The notes under the pieces were generated by a model. The model ran no database searches. It saw only the letters and a program-made list of their open reading frames with translations, and was not told the DNA's origin. Shown piece after piece: positions 11,663-21,098 of a stretch of DNA of 64,000 nucleotides. The DNA is taken from NCBI GenBank assembly GCA_033558025.1, contig JAUCEF010000006.1, positions 186,001 to 250,000 on the forward strand, written 5' to 3'. This stretch comes from Phytophthora sp. 'mugwort'. Lineage: Eukaryota; Oomycota; Peronosporomycetes; Peronosporales; Peronosporaceae. Position numbers and translations under genes: made by a program. How positions within the stretch are numbered: position 1 is the stretch's first letter; every line of letters begins with the position of its first letter.

Positions 11663-13132
11663 TCGATTTTGAAGGATATAATATCCAGCAAAGTTGGCTA
11701 CAGGCGCTATACTCGTATATAGAAGTTTGTATATACCCGGATTTGTTGAACGTTCCTGTTGGATCTGCGAGGGGTAGATAGACAAGGATTCTTCAGTGTA
11801 GATAAAAAGACGAATGTAAATCACGAGCAGGTTTGAAAATCCGAATGGTAGCAAAAAAAAGCGCCGCGTGGCAACCACTCCCTCCTCCCCCATTTTTAGA
11901 GATGAACGGCCCGGATGAAAAGACCTTCAAGCAGCTCTGGCGTGAGCTCTACAAGCAAGGGTGGAAGGCGCGGAAGCCTTCGGGAAGTGCTAAGGACCAT
12001 CACTATGTAAAACCTGGGGTCCAGATCGCCTTCAAGAAGCAATGCGCCATGTCGACTTCTTCGAAGGTGAGGAATAATCCCTGCGTGCATGTTATTGACT
12101 CTTGCTAACGTAAGGCTTACTGAACAGGGGGACATGATCTCATGACGTATGCGCGTCGATCGGGCTGGCTTGAACTACCGCAGCGCAGCGTGACAGCTGT
12201 GCGCTCGTCCGCGCGAGGCCCAGTCGGGAAGAAAGTGGCGTAGGCTAAAGACGGATTGCAGAAACCAGGGGAAGCCATGCCAGCCTCTGGAGCACTAAGT
12301 TCTGGGCGTACGTCGACCCTACCAACAGCACACCTGGTTCCAGCTACTTCCGTTGAAGGGGCAACCTCTTCTGAACCTTATTGGGGTCCGAAGCCAACTA
12401 ATGTGGCGGATATCCCGAGGGCCATTGGGCCGAATGCTACAGAGCAAGGTACTATGGTGATGAACTCTACTCTGTATGATACAGAGGAAGCGACATACTG
12501 ATTGATATTGTTCTTGATGATACAGAACAAGATGACGGGGACGTGAACGCTACTCCGGGCTCTGCAGAGCCAGTTAACAGCGCTGCGGACGCTGATGTAG
12601 TTGCTACCGAGAAAGGTGCTGCAGGGGCCAACCTTGTTCATGCTGCTACAGGTCAAGGTGTTGTGGAGGCCAACGCTGCTATTGCTCATAAGCAAGGTGA
12701 TCCAGAGGTCGGCTGTACTCTGACTGTTTCAGAACAAGATGCTGGAGAACACAACCAAATTAATAAAATTTTGGATGCTACAGAGCAAGCAGACGGAGAG
12801 TCCGGCACTAATCCGGATGATGCACAATCTCAGCGAAATGAAGACGAAGAATCGAAGAGCCAGGACAATAGCGTGAACGTAGGTGAGGTCGCCCCCCTAG
12901 ACGTTTTCGACAGCGACAACTTCATGAAAGAGCTGAGAAGGGAGAAGCTGCTCGACCAGATCGCTGCCGACGACATCAACGTCACCGAACAGCTGATTTC
13001 AGCGACGAGGATTCTGACCCGGACGACGAAGATGTGATGGAAGACAACTCCAGACGAATTCTCGTAGATGGCGTAGAAGACTTAGCAGACATGCAAATGA
13101 ATGAAGAGGCTCCCGAGATGGGCTTTTTGACA

Positions 13133-15128
13133 TGACGGACGAACAACTGAGGGCGTTGGATGATGCTGGCTGGGTCGTGTACGATGAAGCGCACAGCGGT
13201 AAGTCTGGAAGATGCAGAATTCGCACCGGTGGGCACCCAACACATTCTTTTCCACGTGACTTTGATGAAATGCAAGGCAACTCTAAGTAGACGCTGCTAC
13301 AGACTATTACGATGGGCCATGGGGGCCTACCAGTTCTGCTGTAGCCTACGCTGACACGCCATTGGCTTTGTTCTTCTACTTTCTACCAGAGGAGCTGTGG
13401 ATTCGAATCGCCAAGGAGACGAACCGGTACAGAGAGCAGAACATTAGTGCTGTCGCTGCTGCATCCCGCCGCCAGACGTTGCTTGCCCGTCAGGCTAAGG
13501 ATCCGCGTGTGATCGTTCCCGATTTGGAAGATATTGAAGACGGTCTCAGAAAGTTCAAGTGAATCCAGCCGCACGAGATCCTGCACGTGGTAGCGCTTCT
13601 CTTTGCGAGAGCTATTGACCCAATTCGTGACGGTCTTGCTAAGCATTGGTCTACAGACGAAGAAGGTGCCGTACCACGGGGGGCGTTCTCGGGCTTCATG
13701 AAGCGGGCTCGGTTCGAAGAGATTATGAAGTTTCTTCACTTCAACAACAACGAGGATGAAGTTGCACATGCGGACAAGGCGTGGAAAGTCCGCCCAATCC
13801 TTTAAGTAGTTGAGAAGACGTTTCGCCGACGTATCGACTTGGTAAGGTAATATTTTTTTACGAAGGGATGATGCCAAACCGCAGCGAGTACAAACCAATG
13901 CGAGTATTTACGCCGGACAAGCCAAGCAAGTACGGAACCAAGTTTTTCATGACGTGCTGTCCGGAGATTGCATACTGTTCCAGGTAATCTTGCTCGCTCT
14001 GAACTTGCTATGCTGAAGTGTACAGTAGCGGACTGACTCATATGGTATTTTGGACGTGTCATACTAGTGCTGACGTTTACTGTGGTGCTGCCAAACAAAA
14101 AAGAGGAAGAAGAAGAAAACCCTGGATGACATTCTGGATCTGACAGGACAGGCTGTCGTCCGGAACATCTCGAAAGCGTTGAATGGTCAGGACATGAAGC
14201 GCCTGATTGTCACGGCCAGCTATTACTCTTCAACAGCGCTAAGTCTGAAGCTGCATGGGTCTGTATCACATTGGAACCGCTCGGATTGATCGCCTGGGCT
14301 GGTGCCCGCTGCACGTCACGCTAGCAAGGAGGCACAACGGATGCCGCGTAGAACCTACCGATTTGCACAAGCCCGCGTCCATCCTGAGATGGTTGCGCTG
14401 AGCTGGACGGACTCAAAGCCGGTCGACATGCTGGCAACATGCTGCAGTACTCGCATGAACAGCGTGCACGAACGGAGAAGGACGGAATGCGTAACAAAGT
14501 GCCGTGTCCGCAGCTGGTTGTGGACTACGGCCTCGGCATGGGGGGGGGTTGACGTCCACGACCAGCTACGGTTACATCGTTACAGCATCCAAAAGTGCGT
14601 CTCCCTTCGCAAGTACTACAAGCAGTTGTTCCTGTGCATAGTGGACATGGCGGTGGTCAATGGCTACATCGTATGTCGCCACACGCTAAAGAAGAAAGGA
14701 GAAGACCCACCAACACACGCGAATTACCTTCGCCGCTTGCACGTGCAGCTACTGGGCCTCCGCAACATTAACTTTGAGACCCACATGAACGCAGAGGACC
14801 TTGTGTCAGTTCCAGTACCTCGCCAGGAGCACTCGATAGTGAACACGGAGGATTTCTACTCGAAGGGCAACCAGAACAGACGCAGGCAGTACCTGTGTAT
14901 AGTGTGCTCAGCCTTCGCTGATACCAAGCCGAAATCGTTTTGAGACGAGCTACCACTGTCCCCAATGCAGCGACGCATTCGGCGGGCGCGTACCTATTTG
15001 CCGCTGCGTCGGTCATCGGGCTGAGAGTGCAACACACTCACGTGCGCGCAAATATGGCACGACACTTGGAACGACGGAAAGAGCATTCCGGTAAACCTAA
15101 AAAAGCGAATCCGTTTCCACAAGCGTAA
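13133..15128 (+). pseudogene. piggyBac transposase, catalytic and C-terminal part, broken
   Basis: Pieces in order are TDEQLRALDDAGWVVYDEA; YYDGPWGPTSSAVAYADTPL with LFFYFLPEELW; IQPHEILHVVALLFARAIDP after a stop at 13560; FSGFMKRARFEEIMKFLHF; KPSKYGTKFFMTCC; then a longer open frame (14302-14943) with GGVDVHDQLRLHRYSIQK and LRKYYKQLFLCIVDMAVVNG. In piggyBac transposases the 'G-VD--D' block holds one of the catalytic Asp residues. In another frame from about 14950 a YHCPQCSDAFGG...CRCVGH pattern is the C-terminal Cys-rich domain. At least four frame changes are present. Confidence 0.8.
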
Positions 15129-15535
15129 GAGAGACTGAAGAAGAGGATTAAGTGTAGGATCAACAAGTTAGTAGGCTGTGCACTTTGGTTGCCTTGCATT
15201 ACGTGTACACGCGCACAGAGGAATAAATCGCCCGGGTCCTCTTCACTAATTCGTTAGTTAGGAACTGGGCGATTTTTTCCTTGAGGCACAGCAAAGTTGG
15301 TACCAAGGATGAGTGGTTGGCGCCAAAGTGCGGTACGTAGCGATTTTTGCAGGGGTTGATACATTGCAGGTTTGCGCCGTCTTCTGCACCTACACAGACC
15401 AATAGACGATCGCCATTCACGCAGATGGTAAGAACATTGCTGACTCTCTATTCAGTTTCGGCACCAGTGGGCGAAAGGGCTTACTACAGCATAGTTCTCG
15501 CGGGTTTTGAAGTATACTTTACGTAAGATGTTTTG

Positions 15536-15576
15536 TTATTCTGTAGGATACAGAATAAACCTTGGGACTAGAAGGG
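15536..15576 (-). repeat. piggyBac 3' terminal inverted repeat
   Basis: It ends in GGG directly before TTAA, the canonical piggyBac terminus. Its reverse complement aligns with 11627-11662 with a few mismatches and a short indel. Confidence 0.8.
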
Positions 15577-15826
15577 TTAAAGGCGTTCAAGATGATACGT
15601 ATAATTTGCTATTAGCGAAGTTTTTTTTATCGTGACCGCATATGGAGAACAAACACCGATAGATGTGACTAAACTGTATTTATAAAACCGACGCAAACCA
15701 ACGCCTCGAGCCGTTGCATCGACTTATGCACGTACCATGGTATAGGTTGCAGTATTGAACGAACGTCGATGGAAATGCATATAAGCACTTGTCGTCCAGC
15801 TAACTCGAAGCTCAGCCAATCTGTGT

Positions 15827-16279
15827 CTAGAAAATGAGATTGAGGTGTGCGTTTGGCGCAAGGCAGTCTGCCTCGAGCCCCTTGAGCAGCTTAACGTCCA
15901 CACCCGCGTCCTTCAGCAGTTGCACCCCCTCGCAGACCACGAACGTCTTGGGCTCCATCACTCCAATAACCACACGCGCGACTCCCGCGCGAAGACAGCT
16001 CTGCACGCAGGGCATGTTACCCGACACCCGCTTGCTGCATGGCTCCATTGTCGTGTAGACGGTGGCTCCCCGCGCCTCGAAGTTTAGCTTGTTCAGCGCC
16101 ACCTGCTCCGCGTGCGTGTTTCCCGGCAGTTCCCGCGAGAACCCAGAACTCAGCACCATGTCGCCGCGCACTACGACGCAGCCTACGCAGTATGCGTTCT
16201 CCGACGGCTGCGAGCGATGCGCCTCCGTGATCGCCAGGCGCATGAACGTTACGTCCTCCTCGTCCTGCTTCGTCGCCAT
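15827..16279 (-). CDS. Riboflavin-pathway (Rib2/DRAP-type) deaminase
   Basis: A 150-residue cytidine-deaminase-fold protein. Zinc ligands are visible as H56-A-E58 in NTHAEQVAL and as PC(81) and PC(91) in TTMEPCSKRVSGNMPC. The 'MEPCSxRxSGNxPC' form with a following GVMEPKTF block matches the deaminase domain of yeast Rib2, which deaminates the diamino-ribitylamino-pyrimidinone phosphate intermediate of riboflavin synthesis. The reductase or pseudouridine-synthase domains of other RibD/Rib2 proteins are absent, so this is a single-domain form. I chose the ATG at 16279 (MATKQDEED). An upstream ATG at 16423 is in frame, but the added 48 residues look like translated 5' UTR. First of four co-oriented intronless genes. 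Confidence 0.8.
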   Translation of the reverse strand: MATKQDEEDVTFMRLAITEAHRSQPSENAYCVGCVVVRGDMVLSSGFSRELPGNTHAEQVALNKLNFEARGATVYTTMEPCSKRVSGNMPCVQSCLRAGVARVVIGVMEPKTFVVCEGVQLLKDAGVDVKLLKGLEADCLAPNAHLNLIF

Positions 16280-16505
16280 CTCGAATATTGCAAATATCAC
16301 AGTAGAGTTGCGTACCGTGAAAATGCGACAATGGACATCGCCAAGAAGAAACTGTTTTAGGTTGCTTAGGCTGATATATAAGGGTTTAATACGTTTCGGG
16401 AAGCTCGCATGGGCTAACAACACGCTTTTGCTAGCGGTGCTGCTGCCGACTATCCTAGAACACTAACACGCGGGGTGAGCCAGGCTACCGGCTACCTCGA
16501 TCACT

Positions 16506-17327
16506 TCAAGGCGTGATTTCGAGCGAAGCCAGCACCTTGCTGGCGGTCAGCTCATCCAGCACGTGCACGAAAGCGCGCTCCATGAGGTCGGCGTTGCCCT
16601 TCTGTGTCGCTTTGAAGGCCTCGAGCGTGAGTGGGTCGCCGATGCCGTTGGCCAGATTGTCCACGATGGAGAACATGGCAAAGGGCACGCGCAGCTCATT
16701 AAGCAGCTCGGCCTCATTGGCGCCCGTCATGCCAATGAGCTGGCCGAACTGCGCGAAGAAACGCACCTCCGACTTGGTCTCGAAGCGCGGGCCAGCCGTC
16801 TGCACGTAGACGCCGCCATCGTGCGGGTCGAAGCCACCGCCCTCAAGCGCTTGCACCAGCGTGCTCTTAAGCTTGGTGTGGAGCTCGGGCACCACGTGGG
16901 CGTCGTAGTCCTTGGACAGGTGCATAATGTCGAAAGGGCTGAAGAAATCCTCGGGCACCACGAAGCGACCCACGCTGATCGTGTTGGTCATGGATCCGAC
17001 CGAGTAGATGCCTATCACGGCCTCGCAGCGCAGCGTCTGGAGCGCCAGCGCGATGGCGCGGAAGTTTATCTCGCGCGGCTGGCGGTACTTGCCGTCGGGG
17101 TCCGCGTGGTGGCGCTGCACGAACACCAGCTGCAGCGCGGGTAATGTCGTCGTGTCCTGTGGTTCATCCTCGCTCTGCGGGCACGCGGGCCACTTGCCGA
17201 CGTGGCAGACGACGGCGCCGAATTCCGTGGCGACGATCTGCTCGACGAGGCCCGCCGAGAAGCTCTTAGCGTGGAAGAGACTGGAACCGCCGATCACGCC
17301 CAACACGTGCGTGCGCGAGATCATCAT
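16506..17327 (-). CDS. MTAP-family purine nucleoside phosphorylase
   Basis: A protein of 272-273 residues of the PNP/MTAP family, which cleaves 5'-methylthioadenosine or related nucleosides with phosphate (methionine and purine salvage, cytosolic). Visible motifs are GVIGGSSLF near residue 10, the phosphate-site RH in VQRHHADPDG (72-73), YSVGSM (109-113), TAGPRFETKSE (178-187), and MTGANEAELLNEL (200-212) followed by a VDN block (222-224). The 'MTxxxEAxLxxEL' region contacts the base and ribose. Its exact residues differ from animal MTAP and lean towards the methylthioinosine-phosphorylase-like branch, so substrate is uncertain. Two adjacent ATGs (17327, 17324) could start it; the longer ORF to 17561 adds unconserved sequence. 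Confidence 0.8.
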   Translation of the reverse strand: MMISRTHVLGVIGGSSLFHAKSFSAGLVEQIVATEFGAVVCHVGKWPACPQSEDEPQDTTTLPALQLVFVQRHHADPDGKYRQPREINFRAIALALQTLRCEAVIGIYSVGSMTNTISVGRFVVPEDFFSPFDIMHLSKDYDAHVVPELHTKLKSTLVQALEGGGFDPHDGGVYVQTAGPRFETKSEVRFFAQFGQLIGMTGANEAELLNELRVPFAMFSIVDNLANGIGDPLTLEAFKATQKGNADLMERAFVHVLDELTASKVLASLEITP

Positions 17328-17643
17328 GACAAAGAGAAACTCGAGAATGTATGTGCGGCTGAGGAGACGAGTTCGTAAGTGGCGTCTTAAGGACGTTGGT
17401 CCAGAATTATATTTAAGTATGGGTGCGAATTGCTCGAAATGGATGGGTGGACGCTCTAGAGCCACAAAACAGAACCAGGGTTTCGCCACCGAACAAGTTA
17501 AATGAGCAGCAGTAATCAATAGATTACATGTACAGTGACGATAGCGTCGGACAGTAATCATCTAACAGACGCGAGTGCCGGCGTACAGAAGGCAACGGCT
17601 TGATGATGAATCAGGGGCTGCTAAAATATTTGCTTACGTAGCC

Positions 17644-20600
17644 TTACGCGCGCGCCTTCACGTCGTCCTCAAATTGGTCGGAGGCGTAGCTCATGACCGT
17701 GCCGGGCCGCGACTCCGGCACTGCAACATCGTCCGACAGATCCGCTGTCGGTTCTTCTTCAGCAGCTGCTGTTGCTGGCTCCTCGCTGTCTACCGGCATC
17801 TCGTCTGCCCCGATCATTCTCTCCTCGGCTCGCACGCGATCAACCTTTTGGCGAGCTTGTTTCTGCCGCGCAGCGCACTGGATCCGCAACGCCGACGCCT
17901 CCATGTTCGTCACCTGCTTGTTCTGAGCTCGCACACGGTTCACCTTCGTTCGTGCTTGTTGCTGTCGAGCTGCGCACTGGATCTTCAATACCGACACCTC
18001 CAACGCATCAGATTCACTGGACTTGGCGGTTTGTGGTGCCTCCTCTGGAGGCGGCGGTTCCTCAATACTTGATTCGTCGACGACCTCGGGTCGATTCTCA
18101 TCGACGTGATCGCTCTCGGAGTCTTGCAACATCAAATCCAGCGCGTTGGCTTGGTTCCTCCCTTGGCCTTCAAGTGGCGAGGATTGGCCGCTCTCTGTGT
18201 CTTCATGTTCGTTCACAGCAGGAGATGAACGCGTGTCATCCCTGGGCTGCTGCGAGGTCGGCGAAGCAGGTTTGCCGCTGTCAGCCCCCATCATCCGGTC
18301 GAGCTGTCGCATCATGAGGTCACACAACGTACGATACTGTCCATACTGGAAGGCCACCAACGCTTCCTCGCCAAAGTCCTGACGCAAATCCTCAGTGTCC
18401 ACTGACATCTGCGACTCCACAGAGCTCATGGGCTCATACATCTTGATCATCAGACGACGATCATCCAGCTCTTCAGTCTCCTCTTCGTCTTGTTGCTGTG
18501 CTCGCTCTTTGTCTTGCTGGAGAAAGAAGGACACGAAGTATACCACACCGCGATATGTCCAGGGACTGGTACGTAACAGAGCATTGCTTGCTCCACTGCT
18601 GTGCAAGCTACAGACAGTAAATTTCCTGCTGGTTCCAACAGGACTCGCACTCCGCCGCGATGATGAACGGGAACTACCACGTGGTGTACTCATCACTGGT
18701 TGGTTCTCATTAATGAAGAGCACTTCAGCGTTCCCGATACTGACCCGCTTCCCGCTCCTTGACTTTAATAACGGCGGTAACAGTGATTCATGCTCTCCTG
18801 TAGGCTTCGATGAAGTAGGACTGTCTTTAATTGATTGCGGACTTGCTGCAGCGTCGACTTCCAGTTCGGAAAGCAGTTCAAGTCGGTCTTCTTCACCACC
18901 AGCATCTAAGCCACCATTCGTGTGCAACCCCAGGCGCTCGTAGTCTTGCTGCTGAGCTGCGCGCAGCACTGAGAATACCCAAGCACACATGCTACTGGCA
19001 GCACATGAGAATTGCGCGAGGAATTTGGGCTGGAAATGCTCGTTCTGCAGGAACGGCACAAGCGCCTTCCACTTAAAAGTAGGAACTCCTGCCACGTCAA
19101 AGACTTGTACACGCTGAATTAGCCTCCTGCCACGTCGTAGCATTTTGCGGCATGAAAGCCATGACAAGTCTTTTGGTAGCTGGTCTGCTGGGCTGAGAAG
19201 GATGAGAACACTTGCTGCAACTAGGGTCACCATGTGATGAGGAGGTGCTTTAAGTGCCCCAAGAGCCTCAAAGTCTGCGGTGTTGGCTGAAAACTCTTCT
19301 CCATTCCAACGAATCCCGAGGAACTTACTACGATTGTTGTCACCACGACCATAATTCTCGTCCTCGCCTTCGCTATGATGCACGTTCCCCATAAGCTCCC
19401 TGAGTGTCTTTGGAGGAGACTGTGGCAGTGAAGGCAGAACTCCTTTCCTCTTCATCATCTTGGACGAGTCCTGGACATATATCGGGCCAGAGAGCGATTC
19501 CAGGGGCATAGACAACATCTCGAGCTGTTTTTCGGCCCGCTTTTGCCAGGTTAGTTTTTGCTGTTGCTCACGCTTACGAAGCGAGGATATCGGGGAGTTG
19601 CTATTAGTTGGAGAAGATGCTGCCGGTACTGATGCATCCTGTAGATTGAACAGGCACCACACTAAGTACTTCTCAGCATTTGCCACGCGCTGGACGGGAC
19701 CGTCCTTGCTAGCGAACAGCCGCAAGCTTCGCCAAGACTGCTCGCATACTCCCCGGAAGTCGCGCTCCGGGATTGGTGCAGGCATCATGAAGGGATTCTG
19801 TATCATTGTCGATGGATTTATGCCTAAGACTACTCCCAGGCTTTTGATGGTGCTCAAAAAGTTCAAATCCGACGACATCTTGACGCAGTAGTTGTGGTTC
19901 TCAAACCGAAACGGAACAAGGGGAACCATCGGTGCCAGTCGCACTCGCAACTCATGCCATCGCAAAATACTTTCCACCACAAGTACGCCAACATCACGCA
20001 ATTGCAGCAGTAAATGAAGCACCTCAGTACCCTTGGATACATCAAACACTGGTTCCTTCAGAGGAAGATTGGGTTGAAGCAGTGACTGTGGTGGTGTAGC
20101 TGCCTTGACTAAGTCGTGCAACTTAGCCAGCAAACCTTCACGTAGCATTGCGTTTTTCAGTAGCGTCCGTTCCTCTTCACTTTGTGCTGATCCAACTTCA
20201 GCAATTCCGCGGGTCGTGGCGGTTGTCGTCGTGTTGGAAAAGCTAATAGATCGAGGAAAACATCCTCCCTTTGGAGGAATAGTCTTCGTGGGAGACTTTT
20301 GAGCTCCAATCCCGGCATTTCCGTCTGTAGGATTCAGCAGCTCGTTTCTCTGCATAAGATCCTCGGAATATGCTAGGGTTTGTTTATAACCTTTGTCGTT
20401 TGCCTGTACCAAATATTCAGCTGGGAAGGACGTACTCCACCCCATTTCGCGCCACTTGTGCTCGTTCGGTAGATTGAAGGCCCAATTGTCGCTCGGTTGG
20501 CATGTGGATTTGTGTTGCCGGTCTTCTGGTAGTTTGCGAAGAGGAGTAGTTTGACTTGGGTATGATCCGGGGCCACTCGGAAAAAGAGTCTGACGCACAA

Positions 20601-20787
20601 CAGTGGATGGAGCATGGAGTGGATACTCAGAAACCTTGTTCCTCCTGCCACCCCGTTTTCGAGGCAACTCCATTGGTGTATTGTGAAGTTGTGAAGACGA
20701 GATATACGTTGCACTACGAGAAGACTCGGCTAATAGTAGTTCTTCCAAAAAAGGGTCGTCAAGTCCTGGTCGGTAGGGCCACTGCAT
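17644..20787 (-). CDS. Large IQ-motif protein with a dynein-stalk-like segment
   Basis: A 1047-residue intronless protein of unknown function. Two IQ-type motifs near the C-terminus (about 933-953 and 966-986, both starting with IQCAARQ and ending RV) suggest calmodulin or light-chain binding. Residues about 517-612 resemble the stalk/microtubule-binding end of dynein heavy chains: VAASVLILLSP, a helix, a 'FxP' turn in EHFQPKFL, then CAASSMCAWVFSVL, which parallels the dynein 'AAxxLCxWV' block. The rest is Ser/Gln/Glu-rich with an acidic tail. No ATPase domain is present. A cytoskeletal role is plausible only by this similarity. The ATG at 20787 follows an initiator-like TTCATTTC by 18 bp. 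Confidence 0.75.
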   Translation of the reverse strand: MQWPYRPGLDDPFLEELLLAESSRSATYISSSQLHNTPMELPRKRGGRRNKVSEYPLHAPSTVVRQTLFPSGPGSYPSQTTPLRKLPEDRQHKSTCQPSDNWAFNLPNEHKWREMGWSTSFPAEYLVQANDKGYKQTLAYSEDLMQRNELLNPTDGNAGIGAQKSPTKTIPPKGGCFPRSISFSNTTTTATTRGIAEVGSAQSEEERTLLKNAMLREGLLAKLHDLVKAATPPQSLLQPNLPLKEPVFDVSKGTEVLHLLLQLRDVGVLVVESILRWHELRVRLAPMVPLVPFRFENHNYCVKMSSDLNFLSTIKSLGVVLGINPSTMIQNPFMMPAPIPERDFRGVCEQSWRSLRLFASKDGPVQRVANAEKYLVWCLFNLQDASVPAASSPTNSNSPISSLRKREQQQKLTWQKRAEKQLEMLSMPLESLSGPIYVQDSSKMMKRKGVLPSLPQSPPKTLRELMGNVHHSEGEDENYGRGDNNRSKFLGIRWNGEEFSANTADFEALGALKAPPHHMVTLVAASVLILLSPADQLPKDLSWLSCRKMLRRGRRLIQRVQVFDVAGVPTFKWKALVPFLQNEHFQPKFLAQFSCAASSMCAWVFSVLRAAQQQDYERLGLHTNGGLDAGGEEDRLELLSELEVDAAASPQSIKDSPTSSKPTGEHESLLPPLLKSRSGKRVSIGNAEVLFINENQPVMSTPRGSSRSSSRRSASPVGTSRKFTVCSLHSSGASNALLRTSPWTYRGVVYFVSFFLQQDKERAQQQDEEETEELDDRRLMIKMYEPMSSVESQMSVDTEDLRQDFGEEALVAFQYGQYRTLCDLMMRQLDRMMGADSGKPASPTSQQPRDDTRSSPAVNEHEDTESGQSSPLEGQGRNQANALDLMLQDSESDHVDENRPEVVDESSIEEPPPPEEAPQTAKSSESDALEVSVLKIQCAARQQQARTKVNRVRAQNKQVTNMEASALRIQCAARQKQARQKVDRVRAEERMIGADEMPVDSEEPATAAAEEEPTADLSDDVAVPESRPGTVMSYASDQFEDDVKARA

Positions 20788-20804
20788 TCACTGGGTTTCG
20801 TCAC

Positions 20805-20812
20805 GAAATGAA
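20805..20812 (-). promoter_or_regulatory. Candidate initiator of the IQ-protein gene
   Basis: The minus strand reads TTCATTTC, matching the oomycete INR consensus. It lies 18 bp before the ATG at 20787, implying a very short 5' UTR. Confidence 0.4.
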
Positions 20813-21098
20813 GAGCGCGTGGCCACTCTGTCTTGCAACAACTAACTTACCAGAGCCAGCAGCAAGGAAAGTATTTGCTAAAGCTTCACGCCGCAGTCAA
20901 TAAGCCTGTTTGCCGTCCCGCTTCCGCCTCTAAAGAGGTTTAGCCATGAAACAGATAAAACAGTCCGGTAATTATAGCAGCAAGTAGAACCCCAATCATG
21001 GCACACCTAAAACCACAATGCACGCTCCTATCTATAGGCAGCGGCTGACGTCCCCCCCAACTTTCTGCCTCGTTCACCGCGCCCGCACTTGGCGCTTT

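Larger units (their letters stand above)
11623..15580 (+). mobile_element. piggyBac-family transposon with TTAA target duplications
   Basis: An almost complete element boundary is visible. TTAA at 11623-11626 and TTAA at 15577-15580 flank about 3.95 kb. The inner ends match as inverted repeats (11627-11662 against 15536-15576), sharing TTCTAG, CCCA, TGTATCCTA and AGAATAA blocks. TTAA duplication is diagnostic of piggyBac. Inside on the plus strand are an N-terminal segment (11833-12108, KTFKQLWRELYKQGWKARKP), an acidic low-complexity stretch (12256-13037), the DDE domain (about 13133-14943) and a C-terminal Cys-rich domain. Stops and frameshifts make it non-autonomous now. Confidence 0.85.

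Noticed and set aside
16563..17144. 193-codon plus-strand frame across the MTAP-family gene
   Set aside because: Antisense shadow of a GC-rich real gene. It has no recognisable domain.
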